NCBI RefSeq assembly: GCF_023101765.2
Contig: NC_064212.1
Span: 10,974,001 to 11,038,000, forward strand
From: Spodoptera frugiperda
Taxonomy: Eukaryota > Arthropoda > Insecta > Lepidoptera > Noctuidae
Reading direction: 5' to 3'
DNA: 64,000 nucleotides
Shown: one piece after another, positions 49,737 through 60,677 of the stretch
Layout: each line of letters begins with the position of its first letter
How positions within the stretch are numbered: the first letter of the stretch is position 1
Translations under genes and position numbers: made by a program
Notes under the pieces: model-generated
The model's database searches: none
The model's input: only the letters and a program-made list of their open reading frames with translations
Told to the model about the DNA's origin: nothing

Positions 49737-50692
49737 GATAGGTTAAGTACTTTATGCCTGTCGTAAAAAACTACCCACATAAAATAAAATAATGGGCAAT
49801 ATCTCTATAAAATAAAATGTTGGAAGGTGTATAAAAATACTTAAATCTATATAAAATTTGCTATAAATAAAAGGGTTTATTGGCGCCCAGGTGTGTCAGT
49901 TAAAGATTAGTACCTACTACAGTAGGTAGGTTCTCAACTTAGTGGAACTAGAAAGCTATCTAGAGCAAGATTTAAATTCTATACATATAGATAGATATGA
50001 ATTTGCAGCTATCCATGTTGAAAATTTTCTGGATTGTATGTCAAAGCTGCTATTTGGACTTACCTACATTAACGAATGGCTAATTGTTATAATAAGCAGT
50101 ATGTAAGTATAGTAATACACAAACGCCCTAATTTAGTGGAGAGACCTACAAACTGACTAATTTATTACGAATCCCCAATGGTTTCCCTGTAAGTATGTAG
50201 GTATGAGTATGACCTAATCATATCGAGATACGGATTGACCTCGTCTCATGTCATTATTTCTGTTATCTTAAGTCACCACTAAATGAAATTGTTTGTTATG
50301 TTGTTATCTCTATTGGTTCAAATTGGGATCACGTAGACGGCATCACAACTCTGAAGAATTTAAAATATAGGGATTGTTAAAGTTTTCTTCATAAATGATG
50401 TTATTAATTAGGTACTTGTTTTTTATTCGATCAATAAATTCATAATTTAATACCTAGGTTCTGGTACTGGTCGCGGCGAGCTATCGTCGCCGTCCGTACT
50501 TGCAACATAATACATAAATACCTAATAATGTATTGGTAAAAAATTCAAATTTTGTTATTAATACCTATATCAACGATAAAAAGATTTTTCCGTTTTGGTA
50601 GAATTACGTCCCTGCAATATAAACAATTTACATATCTAGGTATATTTATCTAAAATACAGTGTCGAATAATTATTCACAAAAAGTAATTACT

Positions 50693-50809
50693 TTTTGTGT
50701 GGGATTATCCACTTATCGAGGAAGGCTGTACGTATATAGCCTATAAAAAATCACGCTACGATCAATATGAGCCGAGCAGCGGGTGAAACCGCCCGGAAGT
50801 ACTAGTTTA
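50693..50809 (-). repeat. Dispersed repeat, CGCGGTTTCACCCGC family, copy 4
   Basis: On the minus strand it carries GGGCGGTTTCACCCGCTGCT, CGTAGCGTGATTTTTTATAG and CTCGATAAGTGG, in the same order as the other copies. Confidence 0.6.
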
Positions 50810-51199
50810 TTGTGTAGGAAGGTGATGCACTCGTGAATTTACTTAATAAACGTCATCTAGGAATTTACTCAGTTATAAACTAAATATTTAATAGTCACAT
50901 TTTGCAATATTAGATATGTATCAGCAATTTTCCGTGTAGAACCTAGATATTCCTACATATTTATATACCTATGTACATTATATATTATATTAATTTGTTA
51001 TTTTTATTACATTAATTTATTGATACAAATTGAGCAACTTGATTTCAAACAGTTCAGACAAAACCGCGTTTTAATAGCTAACCACATACAACAATGAACT
51101 CACACAGTTCCATTTATTTTTGCTTTTAGGCAATTTAATATTCCAAAAGTAAAACAGAATAAACATTTTGGTTCGATATTTTTATCACATATCATATCA

Positions 51200-51740
51200 T
51201 AATAATGTATTAGCAAAATGTCGATTGCAGCGGTGAGCGGTTTGAGAGACGGTACGGCGTCCTTACCTACCGCCTTACACAGGTGCTTAACGGACACAGG
51301 AATTTCGGGAGGTACTCGTTTTTGATAGGGTGGGAAGAAATGCCCGGGTCTAATGACTAGGAGGACCGCCCGGAGGACACGGTAACGCATACGGTGGTGG
51401 TATGCCCTGCGTGAGCTGAACACCGCCATGTCCTCAGGGATGTTGTCGGCCACGGCTACCTCTCACGTCCATCATTGGTTCAGGCCGTGGTGCGGAACGA
51501 GGGGGTTGGGATGCCGCCTCCTCCTTCTGCGAAGCAGTCATGCATGCTAGCTAAGGAGGAAACGAGTCGCGTGAGGGAACGAAGTTACTTACGCCCCAGA
51601 CGTCGCGAGAGACACTACGGGCGTCAGGGATCTCGAGACGATCTCCAGCCGCCGTAAGCACGGGCCTCCGGACGGCGAGCAAAAGTAGCTCGCCGACCAA
51701 CCAGAGCCAAATCCGTACGTACGGCTGATACCTACTTAAT
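51200..51740. repeat. GC-rich fragment, probably transposon-derived
   Basis: A block of GC-rich sequence with a 117-codon minus-strand frame (51453-51100) and a 60-codon plus-strand frame (51475-51657), neither recognised. Boundaries fade into AT-rich DNA. The composition and isolation suggest a retroelement remnant, but I cannot name a family and saw no second copy in the window. Confidence 0.35.
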
Positions 51741-54079
51741 TAAAAGTGAGAGATCATTGACTTCATTCAACATTAAACTGAATTGTTAATGATCTAATCT
51801 TGTTTTGAAGCCCATTGATGAGATTTGGGTGTCTGATGGGAGGATAGATTAAACTTTTTATTGATCTGTATATTATCTTTAGTTCCCTGTACCTAATGTA
51901 CCTATATGTATCTCACATTCTGACGCTCGATATTTGTAGAGATACTAATGCTGTTCGCTCTATCAGCTTATCTGCATATCGGATATGCCATTTTCAATGA
52001 CATATCGATACACATGCTCCCTTTGATGTGTGCAATATGTTTATAATGTAAGCAATACGCGGTTGTAAGCTGGCGGCTAACGGTCGAGCTACATTCTACG
52101 CTGTAGGTACACCGCGAATAATTTACGATCGCATATAAAAATATCGGTTTACGTTGACCAGGTGGCCACAAATGCGCCAGAGAAATCGTAATTCAATGTC
52201 TTACACTATCGTTTGTTGCGGCCTGTTTACTTCAATATTGTTTTCCGTCCTTTGGCTACTTAGGTACATGCATAGCATACGTACTCGTATTATGAAATAA
52301 ATAAACCAAAATTATGTTTTTGCATTTGGTATGTTAATATAAATCTGTGCGATAAGCGCAGTGTTACTGCAAAAAGATATTCACAGTGTTCGATAAAAAA
52401 TCGTTATGGCATATGGCTTTCTCAAAACTTGCCTGCCAGGTTTTGGATTTAGGTAAAAAGAGAAAATACATAAAAGGTCTTCAAACGATATGCGAAAAAA
52501 ACACTTTCTCAAAATCTGTTGCTCTATTCCAATAAATTCGGCGTTTTATACTAGGTCTATCGAGAAGTAAGCTCAATAACTGTAAATTACTTAGGCAGCT
52601 TCACTATTTTATTTCCAACTTGATGGCAGAAGTTATAGATTATGTGTCATGGTTCCATAAAGTCGGGCCATTGTGCTCGTTATTACAAGTGAAACGTGAT
52701 GTTCGTTGTGAATGAAAGTTTTTGTCATCAACCTCTCCATCACCCTTATACTTCGTAATGAGCATGTAACGATATCGAGCCAATTTATTTCCTTATTTTT
52801 GGTTCTTGGTATCAAATATTTGTAACAAGGAAAGGCTCTCAGTTATTTGTTATGCTGTTTGTGTTTCCGCAGCTTCGTTAGGAGCGAACTTTAAAAGACA
52901 ATGCTTTGTTAATGAACTTTTATTTTAAAGTTACTTAATGATGCCTATTCATGTAAGCACGTGACCAGTTTTGTATATACCTATGTATTTACGCTTTGTT
53001 AGGCTTAGCAAGATCATGGTTGAGAATCATCATCATCATCGTATCCACCCAGTGTGACTAGTCAAATTTTTATTTAATTCTTTGCGAGTTCAAAAGCCTT
53101 TTGTTTACGCTGTGACCAATTTGTGAGGCTAAACAATAAATTAAATGTTGTGCGTAGGTATTTACATGTGTTATCCGACAGGTTGATTGTTTGCACGCCA
53201 TGAATACACAACTCCCCTTCAGTAGTCGTTGGCAAACGGCCAGAGATTGTTCTGCAATATAAATTATGTCGGCACATCGATACTTACTATCATTGGAACA
53301 ATTAATGAGCTCTCTTGTGATAACATACGCGTTCTTTGGTGACACTTAGTAATAAAAAGTGCTATACCTATTTAATAATTTAAGGTACCTACCAGCTAAT
53401 CCTACTTACTGGTAATTATAACTTCATTTAAAAACATTTAGATGATATTATTTATAATAAATGTATCGTAAAGTAGAAAACAAAAGTGTGCCCTAATCTA
53501 ACCATATATTTTCGTCATTAAGTATGTATTAAAATCAGCTTTTTGCGATCATAATTTAGCTGGGGTCAGTGACTCGACACTTCTGGTTCTGTATTGTTCA
53601 GACGAGCGAGGCGGTCTCTGAACAATGCTCCCCCACTTGAGTTTTTAAGGAATTAACAAGACTCCCTCAATTTAAGTGGCTTGCGGTGCTTTCAACCGCC
53701 TTCATTATGAGGAAGGAGTAGAGCACGAGTGGTCTCTCTCATGGTTGAAGAAAGACGTGCTTTATGCTGTGACTATAGGTACTACAGTGATATCTGACTT
53801 TTAGATAGGCCATTTTTATAATAAATATAAGTTTCTATCGTTTGTACATTATGGGTCGTCGTGGTGCTTTGTGTGTCCTTGCTTGATAGATGGTTTCGCA
53901 CTAAGCCACTTCCTTTTTACTGACTGGTATTGCACGCTCCTTTATTCCTGTTAAATTGATTCTACATCGTTTGATCGTTCATTTGTATGCGTGTCGCGTG
54001 AACATCCATTTACATGGCATTTAGTTGTACATTACCTTCACAAAAATCTTACGTTACTGCATATCATATATTCTAGTAT

Positions 54080-54274
54080 TAAAATACTTTTTACAAAAAA
54101 ATTAACCGACTTCACTAAAAAAGTTAAAAATAACTTTAATTTCGGAAGTCGGTGTTTCTCGGTATTATTTGTTTGTTACACCGACTTCCGGTGTAAAAAA
54201 TATTTTAATTTTTTTGTAAAAAGTATTTTATTTCACTTTTTTAGTTGCGATACTGAGTATCGCAACTAAAAAAG
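54080..54274. repeat. Foldback block with perfect palindrome
   Basis: Arms of about 25 bp (AAAATACTTTTTACAAAAAA at 54081 and its complement around 54204-54230) enclose ACCGACTTC/GAAGTCGGT motifs. They are followed by a perfect 19-bp palindrome (CTTTTTTAGTTGCGATACT, one-base spacer, complement) at 54236-54274. A/T-rich with strong folding potential. The related motif GTGAAGTCGGT at 54983-54994 suggests these are ends of one element that also holds the tandem units. Confidence 0.7.
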
Positions 54275-54337
54275 TCGGTTAAAATTCTCTATCTCAATAA
54301 CTACTTTATTTATTTGTATTGTCACAGTCACTTAATT

Positions 54338-54904
54338 AACTTTATTGTGATTTCTATGTGAGTATGAAGTTCCATTGGCCATTTCTGGTCTTCTTCATCA
54401 GTTCCACCTCTTCAAAGGTTACTTTTTGACTGTAAATGCTTCAATTCTAGATGAATATACCAAAATCACTATATAGTTCCCTATAATATTTGAGGAGTTC
54501 CCTCGATTTCTCTAAGATCCCATCATCAGATCCTAACTTGGTGACAATGGGACCACCTCAAAACTATCTACTTTCGAACAAAAAAAGAATTTTGAAAATC
54601 CGTCGACAATTGACGGAGTATAACTTTATTGTGATTTCTATGTGAGTATGAAGTTCCATTGGCCATTTCTGGTCTTCTTCATCAGTTCCACCTCTTAAAA
54701 GGTTACTTTCTGACTGTAAATGCTTCAATTCTAGATGAATATATCAAAATCACTATAAAGTTCCCTATAATATTTGAGGAGTTCCCTCGATTTCTCTAAG
54801 ATCCCATCTTCAGATCCTAACTTGGTGACAATGGGACCACCTCAGAACTATCTACTTTAGAACAAAAAAAGAATTTTGAAAATCCGTCGACAATTGACGG
54901 AGTA
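54338..54904 (+). repeat. Two tandem copies of a 284-bp unit
   Basis: Unit 1 (54338-54621) and unit 2 (54622-54904) both begin AACTTTATTGTGATTTCTAT and end CGTCGACAATTGACGGAGTA. They differ at about ten positions by eye. The right copy is followed by CATACAAACAGCCGAACATA and CCTCCTCCTTTTTGTGAAGT, motifs that recur at the ends of lepidopteran repeats. No coding function was seen. Confidence 0.85.
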
Positions 54905-56585
54905 ATCGATGAACAAACATACAAAAAAATAAAATAAAAAAAAAAACATACAAACAGCCGAACATAGTACCTCCTCCTTTTTGTGAAGTCGGTAAAAATG
55001 ATTTTGCATTACGTTATGCTCAACACGCTAGACGTGAGAAACAAAAGTAAAACTTAACAGTAAGGTTCTCATTCTATCTAATAATGCTTTCCTAAACAAC
55101 TACCAGACCACGATTTATAGAGTTAATACTAGAAAATCCTAAGCGCCCCTAGTTTTCTATAAAATAAAATGCTTTAAAGTTATCCACAGTCACCTTGGGG
55201 ATGGTGTTCGAGCGCCGAGAAAGATTGGAAATGCCACAAAATCACACGAACGATCAAACAAGACCCTTGCGAATCCATTGGAGAGCCCCTAATATTGTAC
55301 AGAAAGCAACAGATATTGAGCATTGGACAGGTCATATTATACTGGTTTAGTAGGCAACTTCGTAGTCAGGAAGAAAATCACCTTACTGACAAAAGACAAG
55401 AACAATCGATCTTGAAATAAAATATTCATAGTTACCGTGTATGTCCCATGAATATTCGTGTATGGGGGCAGGCATAAGCAAAAAGGATTCTGTTAATCTA
55501 TTTTAATCTCGTAGATACCTACTCTGTTCTGACAAAACGAAAATAGAGTTAGATTTCATTTCGTCGCAAAAGTGCCAAAAAAGGTAGGTAAAATTTTTCA
55601 CAGCCTTGTCATCAATTCTGTCACAATAATGATTTGATCAATAAGGAAGTAAATTTGTTATATTATCACTTTCACCTCTTTTTGAAGTAGAAGTAGGTAC
55701 TTACATACCTCGTATCAATCTATCTATATTTAGTAGGTATGACAATTCCATCCGAGGCGGCATTACCGTAGCTTGCCTGTAATGTCTTACCTTGAGTTGC
55801 GTGGCATTCCAGATGTCCCGCAGGAATTTATACTACCTACTAGCAAAAAATAATGAAGCGTCGATATTTTATGACTCAATCAGACATTTTTTCATAAAAG
55901 CTTTTAATATTAGAAATATGAAATAGCGTGGCCATTTGAGAAACCTTTTAAGATATTATAAATAATACTTAGGTTCTTATACCTGATATCATGTAGGTTT
56001 AAATCAGTAAAAAACTGACTTGACCCCTAATCCATACTACAGACTTCGACTAAACAAAATATGAAAACTCCTTCCAATACGGGGTTGTAACCACCTAACC
56101 CCAGACAAAATATTTTGTTGTTATCAAGTCAATTTGAGTTGCTATTAGATTGTATTCATATTGTAATCTTCGACGTGCACAGCTATAGCTGCTATATTAC
56201 CAACCCCTCGGTTCGTTTATGCCGCCACGCCGGGACAAATGCGAATTCTCGATCGCGATAGGATGATTTCCGTATTTGCCACATTTCCTCCGTTTCCCGG
56301 GACAGGAGCGCTCGTCCTCGTAAAAGACGAGAATTCTAAAGCTTTCGCTGTCATATTGCTAGAATTGTTTATAGTTTTACTACTTTAACTTTGATAGCCC
56401 ATTTTATAGGTAGATGTTGCGTCACTAGATAGCATACTTATTCTGTTACACTATTAAGGTTTCAAAATATGGATATAATAGGTACTTACCTGTGTACATA
56501 CTGGCTGTGGTCGCTGACAGCAACCTCTTGTATCGCGTCTCGCGCGTCACAAAGATCTATTAGACCACCACAGATGGAGCCCAGT

Positions 56586-56727
56586 AAGGCTGATGACGAC
56601 CCGGAGCTTAGGACTGCCTAGCGGGTTACCGGGGCTCCGGCTTGAAAAGCAGGATTATGGACGGGGTAGTTTTTAGTCAGTAAGAGTCTGACACTCCGTG
56701 TCTCCTCGCCCAAGGCGGGAGAAGTAT
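56586..56727 (+). repeat. Noctuid-type repeat ending in the AAGGCGGGAGAAG block, copy 2
   Basis: It reads GACCCGGAGCTTAGGACTGC, GGGGCTCCGGCTTGAAAAGC, then TAGTTTTTAGTCAGTAAGAG and CGCCCAAGGCGGGAGAAG. It lies opposite in orientation to the copy at 37858-38014. Confidence 0.7.
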
Positions 56728-57375
56728 TATTTGGACTAATTATAATTTGAAGTATAAGTATATACCTGTTATTAATCAAACCAAGCTTGCTCAATGTGCG
56801 GTATTATTCAAAGTCATAAATAGATTTTTCAGTGTCGTAAGTGACCATTTGCGTTATTTATTTTTTTATAAATTATTAAGATACAGGTATCAAAACTTTA
56901 TTATTGGCTGTCTAATTCCCAATTTCCACAATCTCATACGACTCGCACCTTACCTGGAAATCGTCGTTCCCATGGGTGTCGATACTGTTAGTTTTAGTAA
57001 CTAATTACTAGTCATAATGACTTTAAACTTTAAACGTTTACAACACGATCAATATTCGAGTGGCGGTCCACATTTCAATGTCCCTCGTGAATGGCAATGG
57101 CGCCTGGCGTATCGGGCTTGTGATCAAAGTCGAGCAATAGCGTGCGGATTATCTGCTTCTACGTGGACACTGATTGCTACGGCCGCTACGGGTGCGCGTG
57201 CGCGTTCACACTTAGCCATTTAAGTACGGTAGACACTTGATCCACAATACTAATACTTACTTAATTGTAGTAAGACAACTTCGGGTCTGAAACTGATTTT
57301 TCAGGCACCAAAACTGAAATAAAAATTCTTACTATATCACTTATACATAGTATATATTTACTTACATTTCTTACT

Positions 57376-57700
57376 GACTTCTGCCAGTGGCTTCGCCCGC
57401 TTTCCCGTGGAATAAAAAGTATCTTCTTATCCAAGTCAGCGCATGCTTTGACAAATTTCATCTAAATCCGTTCAATAATTTCAGCGTGATTGACAGACAA
57501 ACATTCAAACATCCAACGAAACAAACTTTCACATGTATAATATTAGTGTGATACGGTTTACATATTTATATTGTAAATGCGAAAAGTTTGTATGCTTGTA
57601 TGTATGTTTGTTACGTCATAACAGCTAAAGCGATCAGGATGAAACTTGGAACAGATGCATTATGACTGGAATAACAAACAGGCCTAGCTACTGGCAGAAG
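57376..57700. repeat. Two adjacent degenerate retroelement tails
   Basis: 57376-57552 (TGCCAGTGGCTTCGCCCGC ... AACAAACTTTCACATGTATA) and 57578-57700 (TGTATGTTTGTTACGTCATA ... GATGAAACTTGG) look like decayed SINE or non-LTR 3' ends. Both are of the type that recurs in lepidopteran genomes. Family names are not claimed. Confidence 0.5.
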
Positions 57701-57739
57701 CAATAATTTTGTGGTCTATTCAATAAAGTTAATAATGAT

Positions 57740-57812
57740 GAACACAGGTATGCCAGAGTTGTGTCATTGGGCGTTCCATTGTCTCTGCCTCCCCCAATGG
57801 GAAACAGGTGAC
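57740..57812 (-). repeat. CCTCACGCCTGT-type repeat fragment, inverted
   Basis: On the minus strand it reads CACCTGTTTCCCATTGGGGG, then AGGCAGAGACAATGGAACGC, matching the inner part of the fragments near 6737 and 37050. Confidence 0.55.
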
Positions 57813-58788
57813 GTTATTAAATAAATTAAACTTCAAAATATAGTAAACTGCTGTCTCAATGCAGTCTACAACCCCTAAATGTTAACCAAGTGGAAATCTT
57901 TAACTCGGCTCAATGAATACCTAAGGGATAAATCATATCGTGTACCTAATAAATATAAGGTCAGTGAGGCCAATGTAAATAAAACCACCAAAATAAAGTG
58001 AAATAAAAACTAAATATTTACCCCAGTGGTCATAGTAAGTAACATCAAAATAGTTTAGTTATTTTCTCGTACTTATTTAATTACATGCTGCGAGTAAAAG
58101 ACTACTTATTACTAAATCGTATAATATAGTACATAACATAATCCGTTTTAGTTTTTACGATAGATAGAGATTTTTAAATACTTCAAATAATTTACGAAAA
58201 CCCAATGATAATTTACCCCACCACAGGAAGATCCTGGACAAACCTATTTTCTTATCAAATCAATTAAGATACCCTACTATACACTAGTTACCCTTCGTAG
58301 ACTACTGTGGAAGAAGTGGAAAATGGAGAAATAGCATTGAAAATTGAATCACCGTGAATGGGCCTTTTGCGAATTTTATCAAATTATAGTCGAACGTTAC
58401 CTTTGAAGTCTTTACTGCGTTAGAACTTCGAAGTCTTTTCTCGCCACATAACACTAACCAATAAATGTTTTGGTGATATAACATAATATAGTTATAAGTA
58501 TACTTTCTAGCTTGCCTGTTGGATAATGTATTTTATTTAAGCCTATGTGTTATTAGAGACCATAATGTACCTCTATTCTAATTGCACCTCGATCCCTTTA
58601 GACTTTAGACGTGATTAAGTAACAAACATACTCCTACACACAAAACTCACAAATTTTGCATTTATAATATTCGTAGAAGATAAGATAATAGAAAATCTTT
58701 GGTTTGTTTCTCAGGTTGGGTAAAAATTATTTGATTTATTGGTTTATTCCATTTCGAAATTCAATTTCCTCACTCAGAAGTCAGGATC

Positions 58789-58845
58789 ATGAAAACCCGA
58801 ATATTACTGGTCTTTTGGCTTAGCGGTAGTTTGAAGTTTGTAATG
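58789..58845 (+). other. Candidate isolated first coding exon (signal-peptide-like)
   Basis: An ATG opens 19 codons (MKTRILLVFWLSGSLKFVM) that look like a signal peptide and end exactly at a strong donor, GTAAGTGC. No following exon of an independent gene was found. Its phase-0 end matches the phase-0 start of exon 2 of the Smog-like gene at 61652, so an alternative first exon is possible. Chance occurrence cannot be excluded. Confidence 0.3.
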
Positions 58846-60677
58846 GTAAGTGCATAATAATATGTTGCACTAATTATTTTAGTCATTGTTTAAGTTTGTT
58901 ACTATTATGTTAGCTATTATATTGAATGTTGAGGTGGCTTAAGGTGTTCATGAGCCAATCAGGTTAAGATGATATTTGATACTTTAGTGATCAATAAAAA
59001 TAATGATAAACCTTAAAACAAGTAAAATTATTTAACAAATATATGTGCGCACTTTATGCGACTTGACTTGTAATGGCTCATTGGAACTAGCGAGTTATAC
59101 AGATGTAAATTACAAACCTGTATTTAAATATTATAGTACTTTTCTCCTAAGGAAAATTTACGGAAAATATCAAATTTTTAGACAATTTTTCATCACATAC
59201 CCAAGTGCCTACGTGAAATCGTTGGTTGTGGGTTGAAAACCAGAGGCCAACTACTATGTATCAAAGTTCGTTAAGTGCACATAAATAGTGGATTTGATGG
59301 TTGACTGAATCTTGTCGTGTTCGTGTATTCATTACATTTTATCAAACACTTATGGATAACCCCCCTGATCTGGGAAGATTAGATTACCTCGCGGAATCTC
59401 AAGGTAAAATGAGACGCATGTTCATTTACGTGGATAAGTAGATTATATTGGAGTTCTATATCTAGAGTGTGAGCGGAATTCTATTACAATACTTCTGCAT
59501 TCCATTTGTCCGACTGAGAGTACTATTATAATTATTACCTTTGATATTATTATTGTGAGTTTCCACCTACGTATTATTTATTGGACGGTTTTCTTAAAGT
59601 TAAGATACTAAAGCCGCTACAGGTATATAAGAGGGTAATAAAACTCCGCTATCTCCTGTGGTAAATCATCATAATGTAAAACATTGACAAGCTAGTCTCG
59701 CACGTAACGTATTTTCCTATTATCTAAAGTACCAACTTATTTATTTATTCATGAACGGTAACCGTCGAAGAAAATCGACGTCCGAGAAAATATCAGTAGA
59801 GTGAGGTAGGTACTAGATAAGCAATATGTGTCAGAAATTGGTTTTCACTTACGTAGTGAGCATAAAACAGTAAAGTTTACTTTGATTAGTTGCTTTAGCA
59901 CGAGGTTATTTTACACATCATAAAGATAATATGCGCCCCTCATATTGCATTATCTAGATCATATGAGTTATATGTAGATCAGATCAGACAACTGCCAGTA
60001 AACAGTTTGAGTAAAAATACTTTATAGTTCGCACTTGCTTAGACAGTTGTGAGTATACTTACCCGATATCGATATATCGCTCTTCTAGTTTCATCGTTTA
60101 CGCCTCCATGAATTTATATACAAATCGAAGACTAGTTTAATTTTGTTAGTGTTTTAAGACATTATTTTGTAAACATTTTTACACTTATTGCGATAAGATA
60201 TCGCTCATTAACATTTTTTTCCGACTCCGAGTTATATATAGTATATGTTTGCTTTGTTGAAGTTTGTTTTCTCTCTGGAAACATACACATACATGTCGTA
60301 AGTCACATTCTTTATAGTCAAGTCGAAGTCAAACTCAACTCAAAATCAATATTGTCTAGACACTTTTCTTTACTAAGCTATAAAGTGGGAAACAAGACAA
60401 TAGTCGTTCCAGCTCCGCATAGGGCCATGTGTGGGCAAAGCAATTATTGTCAAATAAATATGTTGAAGTACAAACACCTAAGAACAACAACTGATACACA
60501 TAGTTGACAATACTGATACTTTTAAAGGCATTGTCATTATTTTTGTAGTACTTTGTAGGCTATTATCACGGTTATAAAGTCTTGTGTTTAATTTATTTGA
60601 TCAAACAAAACAAAAGCAATCATATGATAATTTCAAACTTGTATTGCTTTCAGCACTTGCAGTTGGCCAGGTGAAAG

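Larger units (their letters stand above)
46495..60653. other. 14-kb intergenic region rich in transposon remnants
   Basis: No multi-exon gene could be assembled between RAB3GAP1 and the Smog-like gene. The stretch contains an intact MITE (47037-47354), a GC-rich promoter-like patch (47810-48060), two isolated ATG-to-donor mini-exons (48471-48509 and 58789-58845), and several retroelement fragments. It also holds a GC-rich fragment at 51200-51740 and a palindrome/tandem-repeat block at 54080-54994. Upstream noncoding exons of the Smog-like gene may lie here. Confidence 0.5.
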
